Source: Paucilactobacillus kaifaensis (GTDB taxonomy: Bacteria; Bacillota; Bacilli; Lactobacillales; Lactobacillaceae). Taken from it: DNA of 52,467 nucleotides. Below, piece after piece: positions 33,894 to 42,325 of the stretch. The translations under genes were made by a program, and so were the position numbers. The number at the start of each line of letters is the position of its first letter. Position 1 is the first letter of the stretch. The stretch spans positions 1-52,467 of the forward strand of contig NZ_BJDM01000012.1 of NCBI RefSeq assembly GCF_005405145.1. The letters are read 5' to 3'. The notes under the pieces are model-generated. The model did not search any database. It was given only the letters and a program-made list of their open reading frames with translations, and was not told the DNA's origin.

Positions 33894-34526
33894 ATGAAGA
33901 GAATAACACAAAATAGTTTTACGGGAATCGAAGCATTGACAATAACGGAAACAGCTCCACCAATAAAAACACCATTTTCTGCGATTATCGAAAATAAATA
34001 TACGCCAGTTTTACCGTGGGATTGGCTTAGCGAGAAAGGGCAACTTCAATCTATTCACCCAGTTAACTTACCAACTACAATTGGATTTAGTTTTGCTGGC
34101 ATTGTCAGAGAAGTCGGCTTATTGCGTAATACAAACTTAATTGGTAAGGCTGTGTTTGGAGCAAATCCAGGGGGGACAGCAGGTGAACTTGTAAACTCAC
34201 AAATTCCACCACTATTATTTGAGATTCCCACAGGAGTTGATTTACAACAAGCAGCGACAATTATTGGTGGTGCTGATACTGCTTGGCATGCAGTTAATGA
34301 TGTTTTACATGTTAATCAAAATGATCATATATTAATTATTGGTGCTTCAGGTGGTGTAGGACAATATTTGCTCCAGTTAAGCAAATTGCATAATGCAACT
34401 ATAACTTCGGTTGTCTCGGAATCAAGCCAGCAATTTGTAGTTAAATTAGGCTCAGATGAAGTTGTTGTATATGACAATAACTTGGAAAATCAGCTAAACA
34501 AATTTAATAGCACAGATTGTTATTAA
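33894..34526 (+). pseudogene. Truncated MDR-family (quinone/alcohol) oxidoreductase
   Basis: A 210-residue N-terminal piece of a medium-chain dehydrogenase/reductase. The GroES-like half (LPTTIGFSFAGIVREVG) and the start of the Rossmann fold (HILIIGASGGVGQYLLQL) are intact, but the reading frame stops at TAA 34524-34526, where family members continue for about 100 residues. A shift of one frame at the stop resumes with IVIN, a typical continuation, so a frameshift plus loss of the 3' end is likely. Start ATG 33894 follows AGAGGTG. NADPH binding without a full C-terminal lobe would be poor, so probably non-functional. A full-length relative is at 48277. Confidence 0.7.
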
Positions 34527-34539
34527 TCAAAATTTGATG

Positions 34540-34653
34540 ATGAAAATATTGATAACATGGATAATGGTTTGGGGGACTAAAGTAGTATTAGTTATTTTAA
34601 TCCTAGCACTTGCTTTTGCTCATTATAAATACAAATGGTGCCGGTTAAAATGA
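34540..34653 (+). CDS. Possible 37-residue membrane peptide
   Basis: ATG at 34540 opens a 37-codon frame with one hydrophobic helix (VVLVILILALAFA) and a basic tail (HYKYKWCRLK). It has no ribosome site and lies in the frame that continues from the broken oxidoreductase, so it is either an independent tiny gene or relic sequence. Doubtful. Confidence 0.22.
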   Translation: MKILITWIMVWGTKVVLVILILALAFAHYKYKWCRLK

Positions 34654-34738
34654 TAAATATTTTTTTGTTAAGCTGGTTTCATCGCTTTCAGGAGTATAAT
34701 AAGAAGAAATCAAGGCTTGTGGTTGGAGGAGACATTTT

Positions 34739-35218
34739 ATGAATGATGTACTGATAGTGGTGGACGTACAAAAGGGTCTTGCGGATATTCCTGATTTTGA
34801 TAATTTTGTGACTAAAATTAACAGGCGGATCGAAGAATATCGTAGTGCAGGAAAACAAGTTATTTTTGTACAGCATAGCGATGAAGATATGCCATTGAAT
34901 AGTAATGAATGGAAATTTGCTAGTAAACTGGAAGTTAATAAAGATGATGTGGTAGTCCATAAAACATTTGCTGATTCATTTCTTAAAACTAATTTAGCTG
35001 AAATTATGAAAAAAAATGGTTATACTAATTTTGAAATTTGTGGAGCTCAAATTGAGTATTGTATTGACACTACAATTCGCGTAGGATTCCATTTAGGATA
35101 CCAAATTCGTGTTAAACATGATTTAGTTGGTACTTTAAATAATAATCTAATGACTGCTGATCAGATTAAGCAACATCATGAACACATTTGGCAAGATCGA
35201 TTTGCTAAGGTGTTTTAA
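34739..35218 (+). CDS. Isochorismatase-family cysteine hydrolase
   Basis: A 159-residue compact member of the superfamily with the complete triad Asp9 (IVVDVQ), Lys75 (VVVHKTF) and Cys108 (GAQIEYCID). It belongs to the short cysteine-hydrolase group whose substrates are amides; the true substrate is unknown. A strong GGAGGAG site precedes the ATG. The acetyltransferase gene follows after 15 bases and is probably cotranscribed. It differs clearly from the YcaC-like protein at 145. Confidence 0.88.
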   Translation: MNDVLIVVDVQKGLADIPDFDNFVTKINRRIEEYRSAGKQVIFVQHSDEDMPLNSNEWKFASKLEVNKDDVVVHKTFADSFLKTNLAEIMKKNGYTNFEICGAQIEYCIDTTIRVGFHLGYQIRVKHDLVGTLNNNLMTADQIKQHHEHIWQDRFAKVF

Positions 35219-35233
35219 AAACAGGAGATTAAA

Positions 35234-35680
35234 ATGAATTTTATCTGTAAACCATTTGAACAGCTCAGTACGATGGAACTATTTGAAATATACCAAGCTC
35301 GAACGGCGGTTTTTGTTGTTGAACAAAACTGTGCCTATCAAGAAGTAGATTATGACGATTTGAAATCATATCATGTATTTGCTCGTGATGAACAGGGTGG
35401 CATAATTGCGTATGCACGATTGATCCCATCTGAAAATGGGAATGCTAGACTAGGTCGGGTGCTTGTAAGTGAAAAATATCGGCATCAGGGAATAGCAAAA
35501 GAATTAGTGACCTCAGCGATCATCCAGGCAAAAAAATTGTTTCCGATGATGCAGAATTTAAATATCCAAGCACAATATTACTTACGTGATTTTTATGGTA
35601 GTTTTGATGCACAAATCGTATCTGAACCGTATCTGGAAGATAATATTAAACATGTTGACATGGTAATAGGTGTAGGATGA
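35234..35680 (+). CDS. ElaA-type GNAT acetyltransferase
   Basis: A 148-residue GNAT protein. The N-terminal YQARTAVFVVEQNCAYQEVD and the acetyl-CoA loop VLVSEKYRHQGIAKEL match the ElaA group. ElaA proteins are acyl-CoA-dependent N-acyltransferases of unknown substrate. AGGAG precedes the ATG. Likely in an operon with the cysteine hydrolase; the argS promoter begins right after its stop codon. Confidence 0.88.
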   Translation: MNFICKPFEQLSTMELFEIYQARTAVFVVEQNCAYQEVDYDDLKSYHVFARDEQGGIIAYARLIPSENGNARLGRVLVSEKYRHQGIAKELVTSAIIQAKKLFPMMQNLNIQAQYYLRDFYGSFDAQIVSEPYLEDNIKHVDMVIGVG

Positions 35681-35681
35681 C

Positions 35682-35709
35682 TTGTTTTTGGACCGGATTT
35701 TGGTATAAT
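35682..35709 (+). promoter_or_regulatory. Promoter of the argS leader
   Basis: TTGTTT, 16 bases, then TGGTATAAT, a perfect -10 with the extended TG. Transcription would begin near 35716, at the 5' end of the T-box leader. Confidence 0.65.
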
Positions 35710-35715
35710 ACATTG

Positions 35716-35924
35716 GTGTTGTAAATCTCAATCATGGAAAAGTAGTAGTTGGATTTATTGTGTTAGCGAGCTTACGATGGTGAAAGGTAAGTCACAAAAG
35801 TCAATGAAGCGTGTTTTCTAGAGATCAGTTAAATAAATTTGAGTGGATCAAAATCAAGTAGAGTGGTACCGCGGGAAATCTCGTCTCTTATAAGTTCAAT
35901 TTGAACTTGTAAGGGGCGTTTTTG
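35716..35924 (+). ncRNA. T-box riboswitch, Arg (CGU) specifier, controlling argS
   Basis: A complete T-box leader. Stem I has an apical AGCGAGC...GATGGTGAAAGG loop. The specifier CGT is at 35810-35812, one base before the lower stem strand TTTTC, which pairs with GAAAA on the other side. The T-box AGAGTGGTACCGCGG is at 35860-35874. A long terminator (arms around AAGTTCAA/TTGAACTT) ends at 35924 with a T-run. Uncharged tRNA-Arg should favour antitermination and raise ArgRS. The specifier agrees with the downstream gene. Confidence 0.95.
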
Positions 35925-35949
35925 TTTTCGCACGATTAAGGAGGAAATT

Positions 35950-37641
35950 ATGAATTCAAAACAACAAGTGGTCGATGCATTAATCCCTGTATTGCCAGAT
36001 ACAATGACAAAAGATGAAATTGAAATGAAAATTGAACGGCCAAAAGATAGTGACAATGGTGACTATGCTTTTCCAACCTTTTTCTTAGCTAAGGAACTGC
36101 ATAAAGCACCACAAATGATTGCTCAAGAGTTATTGCCACAAATCGATCAAAGTAATTTTGAACAAGTAGTGATTGCTGGACCTTATATCAATTTCTTTTT
36201 GGATAAAGTACAAGTGGGAGCTGCAATCTTAGATGAGGTGTTAACAGATCCAGCTAACTATGGTTCATCTGATTTAGGAAATGGTGGCAATGTGCCAATA
36301 GACATGTCTTCACCAAATATTGCTAAGCCGATGTCAATGGGACATTTACGCTCAACGGTGATCGGTAATTCACTTGCCAATATTTTAACTAAGGTTAACT
36401 ATAATCCTATTAAAATTAATCACTTGGGTGACTGGGGAACTCAATTTGGTAAATTGATGGCAGCCTACAAAATGTGGGGCAGTGAAGAAGAAGTAAAAGC
36501 AGATCCGATTAATACTCTGCAAAAGTATTATGTTCGGTTTCACCAAGAAGATAAAGAAAATCCCGCATTAGATGATGATGCGCGTGCTTGGTTTAAAAAA
36601 TTAGAGGATGGGGATGAAGAAGCAACCCATCTTTGGGAATGGTTCCGATCTGAATCATTGAAATTGTTCATGAAGATCTATGATTTACTTGGCATTGAAT
36701 TTGATTCGTTTAATGGCGAAGCATTTTATAACGATAAAATGGATGAAGTTGTTAAAATGCTTGAAGATAAGAATCTACTGCAAGAAAGTAAAGGTGCTGA
36801 AATTGTTGATTTAGAGAAATATGATCTGAATCCAGCATTAATCAAAAAGACTGATGGTGCTACCCTGTACATCACAAGAGACTTGGCAGCGGCAATTTAT
36901 CGTAAGCGAACTTACAATTTTGTGCAATCACTATATGTGGTTGGAAATGAGCAACAGAATCATTTTAAACAGCTTAAGGCAGTTCTAAAAGAAATGGGCT
37001 TTGATTGGTCAGATAATATTCATCATATTCCGTTTGGCCTGATTACACAGGGTGGCCGTAAGCTATCAACTCGTGAAGGGCACATTATTCTACTAGAAAA
37101 CGTGTTAAATGATGCAATTGAGCTAGCACGTAAGCAGATTGATGAAAAGAATCCAGACTTACCTAATGATGATGAGGTGGCTAAAGAAGTTGGTGTGGGT
37201 GCTGTTGTATTCCATGATTTAAAGAATGAACGGTTAAATAATTTTGATTTTGATTTAGCAGAAGTAGTTCGCTTTGAAGGAGAGACAGGTCCATACGTGC
37301 AGTATGCTCATGCCCGGGCGGAAAGCATTTTACGCAAGGCCGGTAAACCAGATTTAAATGATGTGAATAAATCCATTACTGATCCAAATGCATGGAAAGT
37401 TATTAAGGCCTTAGGGCAGTATAAGGATATTATCCAACGAGCAGCTCGTGAATATGAACCATCTGTGGTTGCTAAATATGCAATTCAGCTATCAAAGGAC
37501 TTTAACCAGTATTATGCACATTCTAAGATTTTAGTCGAAGACAATGAAAAAATGGCTAGGTTAACACTAGTACAGGCCGTTAGTGATGTACTGAAATCAG
37601 CACTAGCACTGTTAGGCGTAAAGGCACCGGACGAAATGTAA
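35950..37641 (+). CDS. argS: Arginyl-tRNA synthetase
   Basis: A 563-residue class I synthetase that charges tRNA-Arg. The N-terminal Arg-specific domain, [20 protein letters not shown] (HIGH-region; the first two residues are replaced), the KMSKS-type loop KLSTREG and the C-terminal DALR domain with [14 protein letters not shown] are visible. Full length. TAAGGAGG precedes the ATG. Monocistronic, controlled by the Arg T-box just upstream, with argR following after the inverted-repeat element. Confidence 0.98.
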   Translation: MNSKQQVVDALIPVLPDTMTKDEIEMKIERPKDSDNGDYAFPTFFLAKELHKAPQMIAQELLPQIDQSNFEQVVIAGPYINFFLDKVQVGAAILDEVLTDPANYGSSDLGNGGNVPIDMSSPNIAKPMSMGHLRSTVIGNSLANILTKVNYNPIKINHLGDWGTQFGKLMAAYKMWGSEEEVKADPINTLQKYYVRFHQEDKENPALDDDARAWFKKLEDGDEEATHLWEWFRSESLKLFMKIYDLLGIEFDSFNGEAFYNDKMDEVVKMLEDKNLLQESKGAEIVDLEKYDLNPALIKKTDGATLYITRDLAAAIYRKRTYNFVQSLYVVGNEQQNHFKQLKAVLKEMGFDWSDNIHHIPFGLITQGGRKLSTREGHIILLENVLNDAIELARKQIDEKNPDLPNDDEVAKEVGVGAVVFHDLKNERLNNFDFDLAEVVRFEGETGPYVQYAHARAESILRKAGKPDLNDVNKSITDPNAWKVIKALGQYKDIIQRAAREYEPSVVAKYAIQLSKDFNQYYAHSKILVEDNEKMARLTLVQAVSDVLKSALALLGVKAPDEM

Positions 37642-37655
37642 AAAATAGAGTGTGA

Positions 37656-37756
37656 GCACCCACGGTTTGACTCCGTGGTATAAGTGCAAAAGCCCCTCAT
37701 CAACTTTGAAGTTGATGAGGGGCTTTTGCACTTATACTTTAGGAGCCAGTGGGTGC
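37656..37756. repeat. Nested inverted-repeat element after argS
   Basis: Three nested symmetries share 100 bases. Outer arms: GCACCCAC (37656-37663) and GTGGGTGC (37749-37756). Left hairpin: CCACGG/CCGTGG (37660-37678). Central hairpin: 28-base perfect arms at 37679-37706 and 37709-37736, with core GCAAAAGCCCCTCATC. It lies 14 bases after argS and could end its transcript, but it is far longer than a terminator needs. A diverged copy of its right flank follows at about 37821-37851. Confidence 0.85.
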
Positions 37757-37820
37757 GAACACGTTTAGTAAATAAAAATAGGAAGTAATCGATGTTTTAA
37801 GTTGAAGAATTTTTTTGTTC

Positions 37821-37852
37821 TTATACTTTAAGAATCGGTGGTTACAAACGAT
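37821..37852. repeat. Diverged copy of the right flank of the inverted-repeat element
   Basis: TTATACTTTAAGAATCGGTG here resembles TTATACTTTAGGAGCCAGTG at 37733-37752; about two thirds of the next bases also agree. It suggests tandem or decayed copies of one repeat family. Confidence 0.5.
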
Positions 37853-37878
37853 TTTACTTCATCAAAGTGATCGGTTTG

Positions 37879-37972
37879 TTTATAAATCTGATTCATAAAA
37901 AAGCAAGCTCATATGCACCTAGTTTATGAATCAATATACGTAAATCAACGAAAACTATTAATATAATTCATT
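37879..37972 (+). promoter_or_regulatory. Candidate ARG boxes upstream of argR
   Basis: Three AT-rich imperfect palindromes resemble ArgR sites (TGAAT half-sites). They are 37879-37899 (arms TTTATAAATC and GATTCATAAA), 37923-37944 (TTTATGAATC ... TACGTAAA) and about 37954-37972 (ends AATTCATTT). They lie before the argR promoter and suggest autoregulation. Confidence 0.45.
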
Positions 37973-37975
37973 TTT

Positions 37976-37984
37976 TGGTATAAT
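37976..37984 (+). promoter_or_regulatory. Extended -10 promoter of argR
   Basis: TGGTATAAT, the same extended -10 as the argS leader, 38 bases before the argR start. Confidence 0.6.
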
Positions 37985-38021
37985 ACATGTAATTATTTTG
38001 GACAAAGGGGGTAATAGACTA

Positions 38022-38498
38022 ATGAAAAAATCAGTTCGCCAATCAAAAATTGAACAACTTATCAGTCAGTATCCTATTGCAACGCAAGAAGAGTTGATGA
38101 ACCAGTTAAAAGAAGCGGGGGCTAGCGCTACTCAGGCAACCATTTCTCGTGACATTCGTGAAATGCAAATTGTGAAGAGTGCTGATGGCAATGGCAATTT
38201 AAGATATACCATTTTTAAAACTGGCAATAAAAGCGAAGAATCAAGGTTATACAGCACAATTTATGATGTTGTTACCAATATTACTAGGGTTGAATTTATG
38301 AATATCATTCGAACATTGCCCAGCGATGGCAACATGTTAGCCGCGATTATTGATGATTTAGGCCTTAAAGAGGTTGCCGGGACGCTAGCTGGTCATGATA
38401 CTATTTTCGTGATTAGTCCAACGACCAATGTTGCAAAAGACTTCAATAAAAAACTGATGCAATATGTTAATCAAGAACTGTACGTTAATAAAGACTAA
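38022..38498 (+). CDS. argR: ArgR/AhrC-family arginine regulator
   Basis: A 158-residue arginine-dependent regulator. The N-terminal winged helix (KSVRQSKIEQLISQYPIATQ and ATQATISRDIREMQIVK) and the C-terminal oligomerisation and Arg-binding part (VAGTLAGHDTIFVISP) are both present. The start at 38022 follows AAAGGGGG. Lactobacilli often carry more than one ArgR paralogue; its place after argS fits control of arginine metabolism. No arc or arg biosynthetic genes lie in the window. Confidence 0.93.
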   Translation: MKKSVRQSKIEQLISQYPIATQEELMNQLKEAGASATQATISRDIREMQIVKSADGNGNLRYTIFKTGNKSEESRLYSTIYDVVTNITRVEFMNIIRTLPSDGNMLAAIIDDLGLKEVAGTLAGHDTIFVISPTTNVAKDFNKKLMQYVNQELYVNKD

Positions 38499-38502
38499 AT
38501 AG

Positions 38503-38535
38503 AGGCTGGACAAAAACAAAATTTTTGTCCAGCCT
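38503..38535 (+). terminator. Terminator-like hairpin after argR
   Basis: A perfect 14-bp stem (AGGCTGGACAAAAA and its complement) with a 5-base loop. No T-run follows directly, so it may rely on the T-rich arm within the stem. Confidence 0.6.
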
Positions 38536-38666
38536 AATTAATATTTTTTACTTTTTGTCAGTTATGGTTGTAGTAAAATTTTACTAATGTTTTGGCCTAA
38601 CTTAACTGTTAACGAATGGTAGAATCGATGCAATAAAAAGTACTACATGATTTTTAATCCTATTTG

Positions 38667-38696
38667 TTTGCTTAAGCAAATAAATAAGTATATGAT
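38667..38696 (+). promoter_or_regulatory. MFS-marR promoter with palindromic operator
   Basis: The 14-bp palindrome TTTGCTTAAGCAAA (38667-38680) overlaps a -35 box TTGCTT; 17 bases later comes TATGAT (38691-38696). The identical core lies in the promoter at 40556, so it is very probably the operator of the MarR protein encoded at 40109. Confidence 0.8.
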
Positions 38697-38714
38697 ACAG
38701 TCGAGGTGATAAAA

Positions 38715-40112
38715 ATGTTATCACAAGTTAGACGGTGGTCGGTTTTATCAATTTTAGGGCTATTCTTTTTTATGGTAATTGTTGATGGAAGTATTGTCAC
38801 GATTGCGATCCCTGATATTGCCAGAGATTTGAATGTTCCCACGGGAGAAACTAACCTAATTATTTCAGTATATCTAATTACAATTTGTGCCACGTTACTT
38901 CTTTTCGGGCAATTTGGTGATCAATTTGGCCGTATTCGTATTTTTGAGATTGGAACGTTAATTTTTTTAATTGGTTCATTTTTGGCTGGAGCAGGACATG
39001 ACTTAGGCTTCGTCTTAATTGGTCGTTTGGTCCAAGGAATTGGTGCTAGCATGACAATGGCTAACAGTTATGCGATTGTGACTGATATCTTTCCAGCTGA
39101 CCAACTCGGTCGTGCATTTGGTATTGAAGGCATTTTTATTTCACTTGGAGCACTGGCTGGCCCCGGACTGGGTGGCGTTATTTTAGCCAACCTACCATGG
39201 GGATATATTTTTTGGATTAACTTACCTTTGGGGCTAATCTGTTTAATTGTTGGCGCACTTATTTATCCCAAAAACATAAAACTCAAAAAGCAAAAAATTG
39301 ATTGGTATGGGGCAATAACATTGGCATTAGCTGCAGTTAGCTTATATGTGTTAACCATGCAAATCAATGCTAGTTTTATACGTATAGTTTTGCTAGTAAT
39401 CATCTTTATTGGGTTCAGCTGGTGGTTTATTAATGTCGAGCGAAAAGCCGTACGGCCATTACTGAATTTAACGATTTTTAGAAATGCCATCTTTAGTAAA
39501 AGCATTATTATCGCATTTTTAAGCTTTATTGTGTCATATTTTTTCACTATTTTAGCACCACTGTATTTACAATTGGTGCTAAATTATTCAACACAGTTCA
39601 CAGGATTATTACTAATGATTGCACCAATTATTTCCATCTTTGCGTCCCCGATAACTGGCTACATTTCTGATCATTACAACCAACAGGTGGAAATGACAGC
39701 CGGCATGGTGATGCTAATTATTGCACAAATGGCACTATTATTTTTATCAGGTAAGTTTGAACCATATTATTTCATTGCGATATCAGCCTTAATTTCAATT
39801 GGAATGGTTACTTTTGGAACTCCTAATAATGTGCTCGTAATGCAATCTGTGCCAGTCAAATTACGCGGGATGGCCGGTTCAACTAATTCGTTGGTTCGAG
39901 AATTTGGATTAGTACTGGGGACCACAATCTCGACAATCATTTTTTATCGGGTGCTCTCTTTTTTGAGTCGACATGAGGTTCGCACAGCCATTGGGGTACC
40001 AACTACAACGATTATTAATGCACAAAGATGGACATATGCCGTAGGCTTAATATTACTACTGGTAGCACTGATAATTATTATTCACGCAATTAGAAAGGAA
40101 CTTAAAAAATGA
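38715..40112 (+). CDS. MFS exporter, DHA2 (14-helix) drug:H+ antiporter
   Basis: A 465-residue transporter. Motif A-like FGQFGDQFGRIRIF, the antiporter motif C ALAGPGLGGVI, and INLPLGLI are those of EmrB/QacA-type exporters; 14 helices can be counted. The start at 38715 follows GAGGTGAT; the GTG in frame at 38706 is part of that site. Its stop codon overlaps the start of the marR gene (ATGA), so both are translated together. Likely induced by its substrate through the MarR protein. Substrate unknown. Confidence 0.92.
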   Translation: MLSQVRRWSVLSILGLFFFMVIVDGSIVTIAIPDIARDLNVPTGETNLIISVYLITICATLLLFGQFGDQFGRIRIFEIGTLIFLIGSFLAGAGHDLGFVLIGRLVQGIGASMTMANSYAIVTDIFPADQLGRAFGIEGIFISLGALAGPGLGGVILANLPWGYIFWINLPLGLICLIVGALIYPKNIKLKKQKIDWYGAITLALAAVSLYVLTMQINASFIRIVLLVIIFIGFSWWFINVERKAVRPLLNLTIFRNAIFSKSIIIAFLSFIVSYFFTILAPLYLQLVLNYSTQFTGLLLMIAPIISIFASPITGYISDHYNQQVEMTAGMVMLIIAQMALLFLSGKFEPYYFIAISALISIGMVTFGTPNNVLVMQSVPVKLRGMAGSTNSLVREFGLVLGTTISTIIFYRVLSFLSRHEVRTAIGVPTTTIINAQRWTYAVGLILLLVALIIIIHAIRKELKK

Positions 40113-40549
40113 AATCAGCAGACGATTTAGATTTTTACATTCGGACAATTAATACTGTTTCTCACAAGACACGCCTGTATTTGAACAATCGGTTAAAGGA
40201 TCTAGACCTGACATCTAGTACGTATTTTTTTATTTTAAAAGTAGGTGATAATGGAGAATTGTCGCAAGATCAGTTGTTTAAACTAATTTACTTGAATCCA
40301 AGTAACGTAACGCGGCGACTAAATCGGTTAATCAAATTGGGGTATATAAGTAAAGAAAAATCAACCGTCGATGGTCGAAGTAAAATTGTTAAGCTGACAA
40401 AATTAGGTTATCAAAAGTATGAAGTACTGACAAAACGGTTACCACAAATCAACAAAGCAATTGTAAGTTCATTAAATCAGGATCAGCTAGTGGCTTTTAA
40501 TCAGCTAATGTCAAACATGGAAACCGGGTTGGACGAATTGTTAAGCTAA
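40109..40549 (+). CDS. MarR-family regulator of the MFS locus
   Basis: A 146-residue winged-helix protein. The recognition region LIYLNPSNVTRRLNRLIKLG and the wing KEKSTVDGRSKIVKLT are typical MarR; there is no Cys, so ligand rather than thiol sensing is expected. It is coupled to the MFS exporter by a 4-base overlap. Palindromes with TTTGCTTAAGCAAA in the promoters before and after this two-gene operon are its likely binding sites. Confidence 0.9.
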   Translation: MKSADDLDFYIRTINTVSHKTRLYLNNRLKDLDLTSSTYFFILKVGDNGELSQDQLFKLIYLNPSNVTRRLNRLIKLGYISKEKSTVDGRSKIVKLTKLGYQKYEVLTKRLPQINKAIVSSLNQDQLVAFNQLMSNMETGLDELLS

Positions 40550-40555
40550 AAGCAT

Positions 40556-40588
40556 ATTATTTGCTTAAGCAAATAATTCGAGTATACT
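40556..40588 (+). promoter_or_regulatory. Second copy of the operator, in the promoter of the 194-aa gene
   Basis: A perfect 22-bp palindrome (half-site ATTATTTGCTT, 40556-40577) overlaps TTGCTT at 40561-40566; TATACT (40583-40588) follows at 16 bases. Same core and same position relative to the -35 box as at 38667. It begins seven bases after the marR stop codon. Confidence 0.82.
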
Positions 40589-40614
40589 ACAGTCAGAAAA
40601 GGAGAGTGAGTTGG

Positions 40615-41199
40615 ATGCCAAAGTATGTATTAGTAAAGGGTAAACTGGATCATGACTTAACAATTCCTGATAATTTTGAGCTTGTTTCTTCAACAGAACG
40701 TGAACGAAATGGTGAACGAGTGCAAGTTGAAAGATACCAACATGGAAAAGATGTGATTCCAAACAACGCACACGTAACACTAGTTTATGGGGAAGATGAC
40801 CGACTGATTAGCTACAATAATTTTGTAGGTGATATTAATTTAGAATTGCCTGCTGACGATGAATTAGTACAAACTGCAACTGATGTTTGGCACAATTTAG
40901 ACGCTAAGTATGCCCGTGGATTGCATTTTATGCGGATAGATACATTACAACGTTTTTTTATTGATAATCATGGTGATAGAAATGAATTTGAAGTTTTGTG
41001 GGTAAAGTTCGCGCATAATAACGGTTCATATAACTGGGTGACGATTGGACCAGGTGGACAAATATTAGAAGTCGAACGTGAATCACGGTGGGATTATATG
41101 CGCTCTAGAAGGGCTACCGAAGAGTGGAACTATGATGCATGGGTATTAGCTCGTGAAGGTAAGGGTCCTCAGCTAGCAGCTCCTGAAGCACTGGCTTAG
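40615..41199 (+). CDS. Unrecognised protein of the MFS-MarR regulon, 194 aa
   Basis: No family is recognised. AAAGGAG precedes the ATG at 40615; the longer frame upstream would run through the operator and promoter. The protein is soluble and acidic, without Cys, signal peptide or membrane helix. It is rich in Trp, Tyr and Arg in its second half (NNGSYNWVTIGPGG, ESRWDYMRSRRATEEWNYDAW), a composition seen in ligand-binding beta domains. Its promoter carries the same operator as the MFS gene, so it should be induced with the exporter. The 72-residue gene follows after 30 bases. Confidence 0.75.
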   Translation: MPKYVLVKGKLDHDLTIPDNFELVSSTERERNGERVQVERYQHGKDVIPNNAHVTLVYGEDDRLISYNNFVGDINLELPADDELVQTATDVWHNLDAKYARGLHFMRIDTLQRFFIDNHGDRNEFEVLWVKFAHNNGSYNWVTIGPGGQILEVERESRWDYMRSRRATEEWNYDAWVLAREGKGPQLAAPEALA

Positions 41200-41229
41200 C
41201 TATCAATAAAGAGAATCGAGGTAAAATAA

Positions 41230-41448
41230 ATGAATGATCTCGAATATGAACGAACAATTGAACAACTGGGTAATCTGCGTGAACAGTTACGCCAATTAGA
41301 AGATGTCGACTACATGACTGCGACCTACAAGGGTTATAGTTCTAGTGGTTTAACGCTCGATGAAATCACAGATCAAATTACAGAGGTGAATGCGTCAATT
41401 AATATTGTGGAAGAAAAGTTAGAAAATGATGCTGAACAATATAAATAG
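41230..41448 (+). CDS. Small coiled-coil protein, 72 aa
   Basis: Not recognised. Two acidic amphipathic helices (ERTIEQLGNLREQLRQLED and DQITEVNASINIVEEKLEN) joined by a turn rich in Gly, Ser, Tyr and Thr suggest a helical hairpin that oligomerises. GAGGTAAAATAA precedes the ATG. Last gene of the unit driven by the second MarR-type promoter, before a strong terminator. Confidence 0.7.
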   Translation: MNDLEYERTIEQLGNLREQLRQLEDVDYMTATYKGYSSSGLTLDEITDQITEVNASINIVEEKLENDAEQYK

Positions 41449-41469
41449 CTAAGAAGTGGGCTTTATTTG

Positions 41470-41522
41470 CCACCTCATTATTAATTGGATTAGGTTTCAA
41501 TTAATAGTGGAGTGGTTTTTTT
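41470..41522 (+). terminator. Terminator of the 194-aa/72-aa unit
   Basis: An 18-bp stem with one mismatch and two wobble pairs (arms begin CCACCTCATT and end GTGGAGTGG), then seven T. Confidence 0.85.
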
Positions 41523-41710
41523 ATGGTTCTAATTAATCCTAACCAAAATAATAATATGAAAGTAGTAATAGAAACAAGTTACCTGGTTTATACATCAATT
41601 AACGAAAAATAGCGTTATAAAAGCTTTACTGAATCTTACATTGTAAAATTTATGGATAGTTTCTATAATGGTTATGATAGGTTTTTAGTAGTGGGTTAGG
41701 TGGGGGAACT

Positions 41711-42325
41711 TTGAATAGTAGTTTGAAGCATATGTTGCGAGTCGTGTTTGTCTTTTTTGTGTTGACAATTATTTACACGGTTATCCTAGGGACGGTTAAT
41801 TCAAGAGCACAAAATAAAAATGATCGTCGCGTAAAACAAACGGTGCAAGTGAAAAAAGAAAAGCCCGTAGTAGAACAAATTGATTGGCGTAAATCGTCTG
41901 AATCAAAGCCATATCCAGACTGGACTAGTCATCCAAATGCGTGGGTGCGAGTGTCACTGAAAACTCAGCGAGTCTATATCATGGACGGACAGCGCCAGTT
42001 ATATAAAATGTATGCCTCAACTGGGAGCGGTGGTAGTAATGCTACACCAACTGGTACATATCATATTCAGGCCGAACGTGGGACTTTCTTTTACAACGCT
42101 GAAAGTGGTGAAGGTGCCAGAAATTGGGTTTCTTGGAAAGATCATGGAATTTACTTATTCCACTCAGTTCCAACTGATCAGGCAAATCATATAATTAAAT
42201 CTCAAGCAGATAAATTAGGAAAAAGTGCAGTTTCACATGGATGTGTCAGATTGTCACTTCCTGATTCAAAGTGGATGTACGACACAATCCCAGAAGGAAC
42301 AAAGGTGGTAATTGATAATGACTAG
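41711..42325 (+). CDS. L,D-transpeptidase (YkuD domain)
   Basis: A 204-residue exported enzyme. One N-terminal helix (MLRVVFVFFVLTIIYTVIL) anchors it; a 50-residue linker is followed by the YkuD fold with VRVSLKTQRVYIMDG and the catalytic HGIYLFHS ... SHGCVRLS (Cys178). It makes or edits peptidoglycan cross-links, or attaches proteins to the wall. The start is TTG at 41711 after an AGGTGGGGG stretch. The next gene starts inside its last codons. Possible link to peptidoglycan cross-linking through the 86-residue membrane partner. Confidence 0.92.
   Translation: MNSSLKHMLRVVFVFFVLTIIYTVILGTVNSRAQNKNDRRVKQTVQVKKEKPVVEQIDWRKSSESKPYPDWTSHPNAWVRVSLKTQRVYIMDGQRQLYKMYASTGSGGSNATPTGTYHIQAERGTFFYNAESGEGARNWVSWKDHGIYLFHSVPTDQANHIIKSQADKLGKSAVSHGCVRLSLPDSKWMYDTIPEGTKVVIDND

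Noticed and set aside
34688-34960. A 90-codon minus-strand frame over the cysteine hydrolase gene
   Set aside because: Antisense to a gene with a complete catalytic triad, and its residues have no recognisable pattern.
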